From Astropecten irregularis (Eukaryota; Echinodermata; Asteroidea; Paxillosida; Astropectinidae): DNA of 64,000 bases. The notes under the pieces were generated by a model. The model searched no databases. It was not told the origin of the DNA and saw only the letters and a program-made list of their open reading frames with translations. Of the stretch, positions 45,275 through 58,391 are shown one piece after another. The stretch lies in the NCBI GenBank assembly GCA_963971285.1, contig OZ020244.1, positions 7,688,001 through 7,752,000 on the forward strand, in the 5' to 3' direction. Position numbers and translations under genes: made by a program. Each line of letters opens with the position of its first letter. The first letter of the stretch is position 1.

Positions 45275-45750
45275 TTCTCTCATTTAGTTTAGCTCCTCCA
45301 GAAACGTCGAAGAGTTTTATGTACGGATTTTGCAACCAAACTTAGGAACTCCAACATGTTCAGTGAGTGGTTACCTCAGACGAGACATGATCAAGTGCAA
45401 TACAACCTCAGAAATTCTAATGATTTGTCCATAGTTGCATGTAAGACCAAACGGTACAGGAATAGTCCCATCCCATACTTTGTAAGTTTGTTGAACCAAT
45501 AGTATTTTAATTTGTGCTGTGCAGTGTGAACTGCTAACTGTTGTTCGTTGTCTGTAACTTTAAACAATTGTTTACGTCTTCACTGTTTTATAACTTATAA
45601 GTAATTGTTTTTTAATATATGTAGATGAAATTTTAATGATTTCTTATTTTTTTGTTATTTTTAATGTTTCACTTTATTGTAAACATAATGGCAATTTAGC
45701 CCTCGGGCTACAATCATAGTGTTTTAATAAACCATAATAATAATAATAAT

Positions 45751-48700
45751 AATGCTTGGGTGTTTGTTAAAGAAATTGACATTCATGGGCGAAAATAACA
45801 AAACAGATACGTACAGTAATTAGTCATCTGTGGAAATTACAGTCCTATACGCCGTCCATTTTTTGAGAGAACAGTAAAACAGCCACGGTATTTCTGAGGT
45901 CTTTTTTCTTTTCTTTTTTGATTTTTAAACGATCAGAATGTTTTCTGGTAATTTTTTTACTAATTTCTGGTTAAATTTACAATTTCAGACTGAAAAATTT
46001 AACGTTTTGTTTCTTTCATATCTTCATATTCTTTGACATAGTTACCTAAATCTGTGAAACTTTTTGTTATGGTTTCTTACCAAAGTATGGTACTATATCT
46101 GTCCCGGTAAAATTAATGTGTTTCATACACGTTTTTATTGACGCTTTATACCTTGCAAATATTTATTTCAAAACAATTTGTTTTGCTTTTGTCTGTTTGC
46201 AATTAAATGTTTTAGCATAATTGAATAGCTGAAATGCATGTATATGTTTTTCTGAGACGATGTAACAAAAATCTTTTTCGATTATGCCTCATGTTATTAA
46301 TGTGTGTACTTTGTCACATGGAGGCGCAGTGCTACTCATTCAGTCAACGTATACACGGTACGAAAATAGTTTAGGCAGTGGATTACACCATTGATTACAC
46401 ACTCAGGCCGTACGTGTTCCAATTTTCTGGCTGCGGCTGCAAATGTCTTGCGTACTTTTTTCCATATTGAGCTTTTGCTCATGGTCCTGCTGCGGGAGTG
46501 AAAATATAGGTCGCTGATTTTCATTGAAGCTAAATCTCTGTTTCCTTGTTTACTATACAGTATCTACTTTCATTTAACCCGAGCCAATGGTATTAGAATC
46601 ACATTACCACATAATAGAATCACGAAATGGTTCGCGGGGCCTGAGCCGACAAGAGTCTAGTCTTGACGACTATGTTATTAGCGTACTCTATCTTCCGCAA
46701 TAACCCGCACATACGTACGTATTCGTGAAGGCCTAATTAAAACGTCCGCGTATACGTATGTGGGGTTCACCGTCCTGTACGTACATACGTTAATCAGTGC
46801 GGTTCGAGTATCCACATCAATACCGTCTTGAACTAAGACTTGCAATAGTGGCGCTGATATAGCAAGATATATCTATGCGTGCTGGGGCCAATTTCATAAA
46901 ACTGTTAAGCACAACAATTTTCTTAGCACAAAAATGTCTCGCCCAATAAAACAAATCACCATTGAAAATTCCATTTGATAATTATGGTCAGGGAACAACA
47001 GCCAAAGAACAATCACAAGTGATACACAACACATGGGAATTTGGTTGTTAACCCTGTTTTTATTAAGACAGAAATGTCATGGTTAGCAAATTTGTGTGCT
47101 GAACAGTTTTATGAAATTGCGCTCTGCACTAATGACGTCACATAATCCTCGGCTGTCAGACAAACATTGTCTCACACGCGTAGTGTACATGGACGCGAAC
47201 ACCCACACACGTGCATGGTTGCAATGTTTCTGAGGTCCAGTGCTATTTTTAGCGTAAGTGCGGAGCGCTATTGGCCCTTGAGGTTTTGTAAAGGGCTATG
47301 GCTGCATCCCAATCTGTTGTCTAGAGCTAGGTCTAGGTCTTCGCTAAGTTGGAAATACGCAGAGACACCAAGACAATAGATCTTGCCGTAGCCCCTGGAA
47401 GCCCGTTTCGGACACAGCCTATGACCTTTGTCATGGATTTAACGAAATAGTCTGGTACTGCTTTCATGTTTTGGGAGGCGTGTATGTATTATTATGGGAT
47501 ACCATACGTGCAAATAACTCAATAACTTATGTGTACGTTCGTACGTGTATGTATAATATATGAAGATATGGATGTACGTGTATACACTACATGTTACGAA
47601 ACAAATAGCTACACTGTGCTCTATTGTACTTGGTAGGTATGTGTCTTGTTTTGGTTATAGGAAATTATGTTTTCAGTGCAGAATAAACTCTACATTTGTT
47701 TTAATATCGTGTTTTTACTTAATGGTCCGTGTTGTTAATGATCTTTGGAACCCCTTTTGGAATTTGGTTCGTTGTTTTTACTGAGAAAAAGAGTCGAAAT
47801 CGTCCCCTTTTTTGTAATTGTAAACATTAACGTCTTGCAATTGCTGATGCATATTGTCATTGTCACTTTTGACGTGTTTTGTATTGGTCACACCATGGTC
47901 AGACCATAGAGCTGGGATTGTAGGAACAGCATGTCAGTAGTTTATGGTTTTACCTAGTTTGTGAATTTTGTATGAACATGATTAATAATAGTAATGAGGT
48001 CAGTGTCTTGTACGCCACCCATATTATTTTCAGTATTTGTTTAGGTTCTTCTGTTCCAAAATGAGACTTGTTACTTAAAATAAAGTAAATTTATTCATGG
48101 GTCCTAGAAACCCTAAAATAAACATAATTTTTTAGGCAATATTTCAGTGAAAAAAATAAAACAGTTTCTTACCTAAATAAAGACGGAAATATTATGGGAG
48201 GCGTAAAACTAAAAATCACTAATGCCATAATATGTTTAATACTAGGCCTACTATAGTACTAGTAGTAAGTAGGCCTATTAGATAAAAAGTCATACATAGG
48301 GCTAATAGTAATATTGTCCAGTGTGTACACAAACCAACTTCAAAACTTGCATTCCTTGCATCTTGAGTTGTAATTTGTATACTATGCATCTCGTACTTGT
48401 ATGTATTCATACACCATCAATCATTTCCATTAAGGTTTTTTTTTCTGAACTTGATGGATTCTGATTTTTTTGTTGGGGATTTTCAGGGTTTCTTTCCGGG
48501 GATTTTGTTGTTACTACTTATTAGGTCAGCTCAAAATTTCTGATAATAATTCCCCAACCTTTGGTAAAAATGTGTATAATTACTTGATTATGTTTAAAGT
48601 AGCATAGGAGTTGGTTGGCGTATGTGTTCATTCAATTAGTGTACTAGTTTGTGTGCGTATGAGATGATCAGAGTAGAATTGTTGGTGTAGGTTATGTTGT

Positions 48701-49820
48701 TCAATTAATTTACAAGTTTGTCTGTGTACAAGTTGGTCATAGTAGGGTTGGTTGGTGTACAAGTTTGTCTGCGTAATGGTTGGTAGGTGTACGAATTGAC
48801 AAACTTATTTAAATGTGATTTTTGTTTCTATATGGTTCATAAATTAGGGGAATATTTTTATTATGAACATCAACATGGGAAGTATTATTAAAAAGTAAGC
48901 CAAAAATGGTTTTGATTTACTAGTGTTTGGTGATAAATTTAACCATGGAGGAAAAAAACAGTCCTCAACAATTTATCAAGATTTGTAGGGGAATTACAAC
49001 TGCTTTTTGATTTTGGGTATTACACAAAAGGTGTTTTTGAAGTGGTTTTTGAAACTGTGAACCTTATACATGTACTGGCATTCTATGAGTTGATCTACAT
49101 GTATTTAGCCCAATTTTGTCGGTTGTCCTCAGTTGGTAGTTGTGTAAAGAAAAGAGCAAATCATAGTCATACATGTTGCAGTGGCACATGCAAATGAAGA
49201 GAAAAGTTTTATACAAGTCTGACCACAAAGCCAACATAATGAGAAAATTGTGGGTTTTTTTACATGTCCTACTTGAAACAGAGAAAATTTGATCATTTCT
49301 GTTTTTATGATTGTAAGTTTTTTTATACTTGGGATACATTTTGTTTTCTTAATTACTTTAATTACTTAATTTTTGTGAGGTTATTAAAGCTAATAAAGTA
49401 TTGACTTTGTGTAGTAATTTGTCTTGTACTGTCAGTTTTTAAAAAGGTATATTTATATGTTTTGTTTACTTGCTGGTGAGATTTTATTCCAATAAATATA
49501 GGGTTTTTTTTCTTGTAAGTTTTGTCTATTGTTTTTCTACCAATTTGTTTTTCCATTTATTGTGTTGGAGGGGTTGTGACAATTTCAGATGGTCTTGAAA
49601 TGAAAATATGATTTTGTTGTAGTTTCCAGTGGATGAAAAAAATACTGGTAATTGAAACATTGAAGGCTTGAATTTGTTAGTGTTTCAGAGATTTTTTCCT
49701 ATTTTATTTATCAAATCATATTTTTTGTTGTTCAAAAGTTGCGCCTTAATTGTTTGATTTCTTTTAGAAATTGTTAATAGGATGGATAGTGATACTTTGA
49801 AATAAGTAGATATTGGGGTG
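45751..49820. other. T-rich intergenic DNA, no gene recognised
   Basis: Apart from the MITE at 46884-47124 I see only AT-rich unique sequence, small AGGCCTA clusters near 48240 and short chance ORFs. Confidence 0.45.
46884..47124. mobile_element. MITE with CAATTTCATAAAACTGTT ends
   Basis: The left end GGCCAATTTCATAAAACTG and right end CAGTTTTATGAAATTGCGC are inverted repeats extending through AAGCACA / TGTGCTG, about 240 bp in total. Such ends are common in echinoderm and other deuterostome genomes (from memory). Confidence 0.6.
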
Positions 49821-49858
49821 TGCACTTTTTGAAATATTATTTTGTTTGCCAACAGACG

Positions 49859-51413
49859 ATGCCAAACTATCGTGCGAAGAAGCTTGTTGCGAAGGAGGCG
49901 ATGAGGCGTCGCCGGGCGAAGAAGGATGAACGATGTATGTCTCCCTTGTCTGTTGATGTTGAGTCTCATTTCACACAACCTCCCTCAACCATCTCCTCAT
50001 CTCATACCTCTCCTTCTGTGTGTTCCCATGTCACCCCTACTTCATCTGACATTTCACCTCCTTCTCATGTTTCCTTGGGGTTGGCACCTCCCCAAGGTGA
50101 CACAAACATTCGAAGAAAAGATGCACCCGTTACCTTGGGGTTGGCACCTCCCCAAGATAATGTAGAAAAGCTTAAAAAAGATGCACCAAGCTTTGAAGTA
50201 CATTTCACCCAACCTCCCTTAACCCTCACCTCATTTCATTCCCTTGTGTCTGTGTGCTCCCATGTCTCTCCTCCTCAAGAAAGCAACATTTCACCTCCTT
50301 CACCCGTTACCTTGGGGTTGGCAACTCCCCAAGGTGACACAAGCATTCGAAGAAAAGATGCACTAAGCAAAGAATATAAAGCAACGAAAAACACAAATGC
50401 AAAGAATAAAATACACGCAAAGAATAATGAAGCAAAGGAAATGCATGGTATAAGATCCGTGAAGAAGATGAAGGAATATAAGAGCAGTGTAAATGAATGT
50501 GAAGTTGATGATTTGAATCTGGAATTGATTACAGCAGTTGAAAATGAGCCAGTGGTGGAAGAAGGAAGAAGCAATAGAGAAGAAAGAGACGACATAATCC
50601 AAGCTGATGCTGAAGCCAAACCACAGGTAAAAATTGATGGAAAAGGTGCTGATTATGTTATAAATAGAATTGAAGCAGAGGGTATGAGTAATAATGACTG
50701 CAAACACATGGGAAGTCAAGAAGAGAATACCACAGGTAGTGCTGAAGTTGAAGGTGAAGGAATTGAAGAACATGAAAGGAAATCAGATGCTCAGAATAAA
50801 GAAGCATGTGATGCAGTCAAAACTGCCATTCATTCAGAAGATGCAAAGATAACTTGCTGGCTATGCGATAAGTAATGTGGTAATTTGGAGCACAAAGTTC
50901 AGTGTGACAAATGTTGTATATGGTATCATATTGATTGCATGGGTTTCTCAGATGAGGTTTGTGAAGCTTTATCAGACTCAAGACTAATGTGGATATGTCG
51001 TAAATGTGGCACGTCAAATTTTTCTGAGTGCTTGTCTCATGATTTTGGTATTCCAGAAGGAAATAATTTATACGACGTGATATCTGAAGGTAGTAGCAGT
51101 GAAAATGAGGAAGATGACTATGTACAAGACAAGCAGTCGAATAAGAGGAATCCTGTAAGTACAGCTAACAAAATAAAGAAAACATGTATGAGAAAGAAGA
51201 AAACGACAAAGCAAAAAGTCCATGTAAAAGAGGCAAGCAACATGAGAATAAATGCAGAATCTAAACCATTTGCAAGCTTAAAGAGGTCAAACACAGATCA
51301 ATGCTTTGATGTTGATAGTAAGAGATCTAAAGCAAACCCAAACACTTGTGGAGTGAAACATGATCAATCGAATAGACATGATAACAGCAGCAGTACTACT
51401 GAGAAGTGCAGGT
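49859..51413 (+). pseudogene. PHD-finger protein frame, one internal stop, 3' end cut by BEL element
   Basis: ATG at 49859 is followed by a basic N terminus (MPNYRAKKLVAKEAMRRRRA), a Ser/Pro/Thr-rich part with three copies of a P/H-V-[ST]-LGLAxPQ repeat at codons about 60-170, then a Lys/Glu-rich stretch. A C4HC3 PHD finger follows: CWLC, CDKCCIWYH, DC and WICRKC. TAA (50873-50875) falls inside it after CDK; the frame continues without shift to 51413, where an LTR begins. A Lys-rich acidic region follows the finger. ATG sits 3 nt after a possible acceptor (GCCAACAG). It could be a host chromatin protein or an ORF1 of a CR1-type LINE, some of which carry PHD fingers. I cannot decide. Confidence 0.5.
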
Positions 51414-51909
51414 TGTACTGGTTTCAGCTGTAAGCGTAGCCTTTTTAATTGAGACGGTAGCCTACGTGTTACCAGTGAGTTCAACCACGAGCAAGAAAGG
51501 AGTAACGGCCAAAGGTCAGAGCTTCAGTATCCGCACTGGTTTAATGCACGCGGTAAACTGCAAGAAAAATGCAATGAACAAGAAACAACTTTAAAAATCT
51601 AACAAGAGTGTAAAAGACAGTACACCAGAATATACTAGAAAGTTACATGAAAGAGACAATCTAACATGCATCGACATCTAATTATTATAATATATGGAGG
51701 AATGAAAACAGAAGAAAAAGGGGCCAATAGGATCTCTAAACCATAAATTACTGACTAAGCCTTAACATTATTCCTCCGTGAATCGACTAGTAAAGATGAA
51801 ATAGAATGTACTATCCGGGAATAAGTTCGTAAAACAGGGGGAAGTAACTCAATCTTATACGAATGCGAGTAAATGCACATGTAAAGTCTAGGTCCGGATA
51901 TAAAAGTAA
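51414..51909 (-). repeat. BEL/Pao 3' LTR
   Basis: 496 bp from TGTACTGG to AAAAGTAA on the plus strand. It differs from the other LTR by one 9-bp indel and a few substitutions. Confidence 0.88.
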
Positions 51910-52261
51910 ACAATGACAAAGATCGGATAAAAAAGAACGGAAAATTGCCTTAAATCTACTTACTTGACTGTGGACGGTGGTTCTTAAAAAGGGAATATGA
52001 AATAACAAGTCTTGATAAAGATGTGAGCTAAGAACAAGCAGGTGACAAAGACTGGAGGGTCGTAAAAACGGACGATAACTTTGGAAACTACATGATCTTT
52101 TGTAAATCTGTCGGAAAATCGGGCTGCATGGCTCATTACGTGTAGTCTATGGGTCCCAGAGAAGAGCGCCCTCAATAGACAGGTACGTGTACGGACGGTG
52201 TACCAAAACACTCCCCGCCTAAAAATTGCTAAGAGAAATGTTTAAGCTTTTATCAAAGAGT
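51910..52261. other. BEL/Pao 3' untranslated internal region
   Basis: Non-coding sequence between the integrase stop and the 3' LTR. No obvious polypurine tract beyond short runs. Confidence 0.5.
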
Positions 52262-55200
52262 TCAGTGAGTGGGCTGGTCAAGTCCTTGAGTTGTCTTCTC
52301 CAAGACGACGAGCTCGGATATGGGTCTCAGGTAGGTTCGCCGTGAGCCGCCGGCACAGACCAAGATGTCTGCCTTGCGAACCTTGCCGTCGTCGCTGGGG
52401 TATGCCTTGATCACACGTGCGAGGGGCCACAGGTTTCTGGAAGTCTCCTTCTGTCGGAGGAGCACGAGATCTCCTACGCTGACGTTGGGCATGCTTTGTG
52501 TCCACTTCTGACGTGGATGGAGACTCTGCAAATACTCCTTACGCCACCTTGACCAGAATTGGTCAGCGAGATGCTGGACACGTCTCCAGCGTTGTCTTCC
52601 GTATAGATCTTCTTTGCAGAACTGATCCGGGGGTGCTTCCAAGGGTTGAGTTTTCAGGGTCAGAAGCATGGCTGGGGTTAGTGCCTGGGCGTCATTCGGG
52701 TCGGATGAGAGAGCTGTGATGGGTCTGGAGTTCATGATGGCCGAAGCTTCGACTAGGAAAGTGGTAAGCACCTCATGAGTGAGTTGGTGCTTTCCTAGCT
52801 GCAGAAACATAGAGTCCAGGATGCGTCGGATTGTCCGGATCTGACGTTCCCAGATCCCACCAAAGTGGGATGCCTTGGGCGGATTGAAGATCCACTCACA
52901 GTTCTTCGTTGTCAAGTACCTTGTGATTTCTTCTTGGCAAGTTTGTGCCTCGGTCGCATCTGAGGCGGGCAACAGGACCTCGAAGAGCAACAAATCTTCT
53001 CAGTGACGAGATGAAGGCAGATGTATCCATGGCTTCAATTACCTCAATGTGTACCGCTCTGGTGCATAGGCAGGTGAACAGAACGGCCCATCTCTTGGCT
53101 TCGGCTTGGCCACCTCGTGTTTTCCTTGCTGTCACTGTCCATGGGCCAAACACATCCATTCCAACGTTGGTAAATGGCGGTGTTGTCTGGAGTCGGTCAA
53201 TGGGAAGATCAGCCATTATCTGTGTGGTTCGCTTGCCTCGGAGTCTCTTGCATGTGATGCATTGGTTTATGATGCTTCGGATGGTACCATGGTATCCGAT
53301 GATCCACTTGCCTCCGTTTCGGACTGCTGCGAGGGTCATGTGACGCCCGAGGTGATTGGTCTCACGATGGAAGTGCTCGATGATGAGCCTCGACACATGA
53401 CTGTCCTTGGGGAGGAGGAGAGGGTGGCGTCCTCCAAGGTCTAGGTCTGCTCGCCTGAGCCTGCCACCAACTCGGATGAGGCCATCTTCGTCCAAGAACG
53501 GGTTGAGTTGGTGCGTGGGGCTCGTTTTCTTTACGTGGGGTTGAGATCCAGAAGCAGATGCTGACTTCAGACACGAGGTCTCTTCCGCAAAGTGGGCCGC
53601 TTGGACAGCGTGGAAGATAATACTCTCAGCACGCAGTAGGTCCTCCAGTGTAGCTCTGGCATGTGTTGGCGGGTTCTGACTGCTGGATTTGTTGAGGCAG
53701 TTGTCTCCTCTGTGCCGGCCTTTGTAGGTCCTTTCCCTTGCTACCAGAGTTGCTATGGCTCTTCTGAGGGAGAGCCAGGTCGAAAAGCGTGAGAACCTCT
53801 CGCATGTCAGGCCTTGTCCGTTGGCGGTGATGGACTCATCAGGTTGGTCATCGGTGATACTTGTGGCAAAGACGTTGGCTTGCTTTCTGATTTCGGGGTC
53901 ATCTTTGTTGAGCTGGGGCATCTTATCGGGGAAGATTTTTATCACTTCCTTCGGTGTCGGATCCTTCTGCCAGAGGAATTCGGGTCCTTGGAACCAACGG
54001 GTGCTGCTGAGGCGGTTGGCAGGGACGGACCTCGAGGCAATATCGGTCGGGTTTTCATCTGTCGACACATGGTGCCACTGGCTAGGTTGGGACGTCTTGT
54101 GTATGGTGTGAACTCTGTTCGCGACATACACATGGAATCGTTTCGACTCGTTAGCGATGTACCCAAGTACAACTTTGCTGTCTGTGTAGTACTTCGTGTC
54201 GTTGAGGGTTACTCTCTCGTTCAGTTCGGTGGTCGCCGTCTGGGCGAGCACTGTACCAAGCACTGCTGCACAGAGTTCCAGTCGTGGTATGGACACGGCG
54301 TGGGATGGGGTGACTTTCGCTTTAGCCATCAGGAAGGAGACATGGGGTTTGTCGTTTTCGTTGACAACACGTAGGTAGGCAACAGCACCGATGGCGCGTT
54401 GGCTGGCGTCAGAAAAGACGTGGAGTTCTCTCCTCTTGACTGGTCCAAAGTCTGGTGGTTGATAACACCGTTGTATCTGGATGTTATCTAGGTGATGTAG
54501 AGAGTTACGCCAGCTCAGCCACTTCGGTAGGCATTCTTCAGGAATGGGCCTGTCCCATGTGTCTCGTGAAGTGTCGTTCTCTTCTTTGATGGCTGCATTG
54601 ATCTCACGGAGTATGATCTTGCCTTCAATGGTGATGGGAGCTATGAAGCCCAGGGGGTCGAAAACTGAGCTGGCAATAGATAAGACTCCCCGCCGTGACA
54701 ACGGTCGGTCGTGTAGGTTCACTTTGAAGGTGAAGTTGTCTGCTTCTAGGGACCAGCACACTCCGAGGGATCTTTGGGTAGGCAACTCCTCGTTGTCAAG
54801 GTCAAGGTTTTGAAGATCCTTTGCTCTGGCTTCTTCTGGTAGGGCATTCATCACTCCTCTGTCATTAGAGGCTATCTTGTGGAAACGTAAGTTCTTTGTT
54901 GATAGTGCCTGTCTGGTGCGTTGGATGAGGCTCAGTGCTGTATCGCTATCTGGTACAGAAGTCAGCCCGTCATCGACATAAAAATCACGGTGGATGAATT
55001 TCTGGACATCTTCTCCCTGGCTTGGGGAGGACTCATCAGCGATCATCCGAAGGCCGAAGGTAGCTACTGCAGGGGATGAGACGTTACCGAACAGGTGTAC
55101 GTTCATTCGATACTCGGTGATAGGCTTTTCTGGGTCGTTGCTCTCGAACCACAGGAAGCGGAGAAAGTCTCGGTGTTTAGGGTCGACATGAAAGTTGTGA

Positions 55201-56975
55201 AACATTTGTTCCACATCTCCCATAACAGCGACATCGTGTAGCCGAAACCTGAGCAGGATTCCGAGGAGGCTGTTCATGTGTTCGGGGCCCTGAAGCAGCA
55301 CCTTGTTGAGCGAAGTTCCGGCAAATTCGGCACTGGCATCGAAAACCACGCGGACGTCAGGTTTTCTTGGGTGTTGAACCGCAAAGTGGGGAAGATACCA
55401 TACTCTGCCGTGCGGGAGATCAAGCTGATTCTTCGGTATCGGGCTAGCGTGGTTCCTGGTGAGGACTTTATCGAAGAATTCGATGTACTTCTTCATGGTT
55501 TCTGGTTTCTTCCGCAGGGTTCTCATCAGATTGGTGAGTCTGCTCCGAGCTTGGGAACGGTTGTTCGGAAGTGTTATCTGCTCTGACTTGAGGGGCAGCG
55601 GAAACTCCAGATTACCTTTAGAGTTAGTGTGAGCACCTTCGTTCATGATATCGATGAAGCGCTGGTCTTCTACTGAGAGTGCCTTCGTGGCGTCTTCGGC
55701 TGTTTCCTCGTAAAGGTTATTCGATACATCAGAATAGTGTGGTGCAGAAGGGAAATCCTTCACATAGATGTGGTTTTCGCAGAACTCTGTGTTAGCCGAT
55801 AGTTGTTGGAGATTGGTGTGGCTGACGGAGATATGGGGCCTTCCATTGTTGACGGCTGTGCAAACTTGACCGGATACTGTCCAGCCGAGATCAGTTCGTT
55901 GGGCCCACGGGGTACCTCTGGGGCCATTGCGGGATTCCCTTACCTTCAGGGGTTCAGGGCAGTTGCGTCCTATGAGGAGGATGATTTCGGCGTCTTCCCT
56001 CAATTCTGTTATTTTGTCTGCCAGTGACTTCAGATGTGAGAATTGCGAGCAGATCTCTGGTCGTGGTATTTCATTTTTGTCCCCAGGGATGTGGCTGTTC
56101 TCGACGACGGTCGGTAGTCTTTCCTTCTTGCCATCCAGGGATTCTACTATCAGACCAGTTGCTCGTCTGCCTTCTGTGATGACTCCGTTTCCGTTGCATG
56201 TGGAAAGTTCGTAAGGGTACGTCGGGCCTGTGAGGCTAAGGGAGTCGAAGACGTCAGGGCTAGCCAAGCAGGCGTTGGATTGGTCGTCGAGTATAACATA
56301 CCCGTGGATTGATCTTTCTGGACGTTCTTGGTGATATATTTTGCACAAGACTATCTTGGAGCATGATCTGGCCATGGGGCAGCTCAGAAATCTGGTGCAT
56401 TTCGTGTTCGCATCTGGTGTTGGGGGTGGAGCCGGTTTTGCTGGTTTGTCTTCAGGCTTCACAGAGGCTGTTTCTCCGCTATCCTGTCTGCGTGTCGTGT
56501 GCATGAAGGAGGCGTGGTCTGTTTCCTTACACCTCTTGCACTGTACTGCAGTGGGGCAATCTTTCATAAGGTGTCTGTTTCCGCACTTGAAACACAGACC
56601 TTTCTCTCGGCAAAAGTCTCTTCTTTCATGAATTGGCTTTCTGCCGAAAGAAATGCACTCTGCGATGTGATGCCCAGGCTTGTTGTCGTGGTACAGACAG
56701 TGCAGATTTGGGTCAGGTCCACTGGCCGGTGGGGACGAAGTCGCCATGACGCGAAGAGTAGGGTTACGATTGTTCGCAGATTTCTCGGTTACGGTGGGCA
56801 GGGTCTGATTGGATGGGAAGAGCTCAGGGTCGTTATGCAGCTTCGCCTTCTCGTCAAGAAACTCTGCCAGCATGGCAAAGGGGGGATATCTGCCGAAGCC
56901 TGTCTTGTACTGGGATGCTCGCTTCCTCCATGTGTTATGTATGTGATGGGGAAGTTTCTCCAGAAGAGGGTGCAA
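52262..56975 (-). pseudogene. BEL/Pao pol: protease, RT, RNase H, integrase
   Basis: The long frame 56975-52896 contains zinc knuckles (CFKCGNRHLMKDC, CKRCKETDH), a retropepsin-like DDQSN site, RT with VRVVFDAS, GDVEQMFH and FYVDDG, RNase H (FSDASQ, LELCAAV, YTDSK, NPTDIASR) and the integrase HHCC segment and first Asp residues (GMDVFGPW, RCDRGT). A frameshift near 52980 moves the last part (HFGGIWERQIRTI with the catalytic Glu, plus the C-terminal LRPISELVVLE part) to 52993-52262. It encodes retrotransposition enzymes and is likely inactive as read. Confidence 0.88.
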
Positions 56976-58327
56976 GATTGTGGGAGTAGTTTAAGACAGC
57001 GAGGTCGCGTAGGTCTTCCATCTGCGATGCTACATCTGCGCACAGGTCAGCGAGCTCTCGTAATCTTTTGTTTTCGCCTGCCTTGAATCGAGGGAAATCC
57101 ATCAGTTTGCGGAGAACTTCGGATGTTATTTTTGTCTTGTTGCCGAAGCGCTCTTGAAGTTCTCGCCATGCTTCATCATAGGCCCTTTCTGGGAAGGAGA
57201 CATATCTATGGCGAAAACGGTCGACGAGCCTTCTGACTTCTCCTTTGGTGTATTTGGACAGGAAGGCAAGCTTCTGCGTAGCTGGAGTAGGGGCCTGGTT
57301 TACCATTGTCTCGAACGATGACCGCCAAGGTTGGAACATTATGGGGTCACCATCGTATACATCGGGTTCTTGAGTCGGTTGTCTTTGGTGAGCGAGGGTA
57401 TTCGTGATCTCACGTGTCACTGCCAGAAGTGAGTCCTCTTGCGGGGCACTCATCAGGATTGGGCTGCTGGCTTTCTGGTATGGGGGAGTGGCTGACATGT
57501 GTTCGTCTGGGGGGTGTGGTGAGCTCCAATGTTGAGCTGGAAAGGATGGGTGGAAAACAGGTGCAGCTGGTTGAAGCTTACTTGTTGGCGATGGGGTCGG
57601 CTGCTGGTTACGAAACTGCAGTGCATGGTCGTTCGATGACTGGTGAGGCGACGTTAAGTATGCCCCGTCTTCCTCTTCAGCTCGGAGGATAGCCTCAGCT
57701 CGGGATTTCTCAACAGCGGCCAGCTGCTTGGCTTTCAGTATCTGAATTTCGGCTTCAGCGGTTGCTAGCTCCATCTTCGCTCTCTCGTTTCGCTTGTTTG
57801 ATTTTCTGATCTGCAGTTCTTTTGGCGATAGCCTCTTCGAACTCGACATTCTGTGCAGCGGCTGCTGCTGCAGCAATGGCTTGTGCTTTCAAGCTTCGGT
57901 GGGATGACGTTGTATTATGTGTACTGTTAGATTTTATCTCCATTGTGAGCTGGTACAGCTGTTCAGAGGATTGGGCGATTATGCGGTTGGCCTCATCCAT
58001 GTTCTCGAGAACAGAAACTTTGGTTTTGATTCTGTCCTGATTCGTCCCACCGGTTTTGTCCTTGTCGTACAACTGTTCAAGTTGGGACCATTTGTCGCGG
58101 TAGGGGCGTAGTGCAGCATGTGCGTCATCTATGTTGCCCCGCAATGTTTTGGTGTTGTCGGGGGAAGCTCTCAGGATTTCTATGTTCTTGGAGACCTGCT
58201 TCCAACTTTGGTGGAGAGCTTTCTTGGATTGTTCAATGTTGTACATCAAGACTTTGAGGGTTGGCTGTCTTGGCCGTTGTTCAGTAGTGTCACCTTCTTG
58301 GGTTGAAGTAGGAGTCCCTTCAGCCAT
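56935..58327 (-). pseudogene. BEL/Pao gag region
   Basis: It starts with ATG at 58327, 64 nt inside the LTR. A coiled-coil-like Ala/Glu/Lys-rich N part ends in a frameshift near 57800. The frame 57876-56935 carries a gag core (YDGDPIMFQPWRSSFETMV, KLMDFPRFK), then shifts again near 56960 into the frame that continues to pol. The breaks disable a normal polyprotein unless they are sequencing errors. Confidence 0.8.
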
Positions 58328-58391
58328 GATGGATCTTATGCAAGATGTGAATTCCCGTAGTAGTAGTGTTCGATGATCAAAGTCAATTTAC

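Larger units (their letters stand above)
41824..45502 (+). pseudogene. CR1-like ORF2: endonuclease / reverse transcriptase
   Basis: Pieces: 41824-42855 (ends TAA), continuing in frame from 42856 to a frameshift near 44515, then 44540-44908, 44844-45161 and 45287-45502. The N terminus (about 120 residues) has a hydrophobic segment (LLVALLLSTEL) and a 2A-like DIAKNPGP motif. An APE-type endonuclease follows (VCNPRSLVNK, CVSETWF, GDMNH, SDHNIVFW). The reverse transcriptase shows KAGGPDRIPASII, RPVSLT, DFSKAFDHVDH and, after the shift, YVDDM. The end has the CR1-typical CKTKRYRNSPIPYF motif just before the stop. It is disabled by one stop, at least two frameshifts and one insertion. Confidence 0.88.
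41824..45750 (+). mobile_element. CR1-like non-LTR retrotransposon (decayed)
   Basis: One ORF2-type reading frame is spread over broken pieces and followed by a 3' end with GCAATTTAGCCCTCGGGCTA and an (AAT)n tail near 45726-45750, as in CR1/L2-group elements. The 5' boundary is not seen; a 5' leader may begin near 41500. It contains a secondary insertion at 45152-45274. Confidence 0.85.

Noticed and set aside
52498..57692. Numerous plus-strand ORFs across the BEL/Pao region
   Set aside because: All are antisense shadows of the gag-pol frames.
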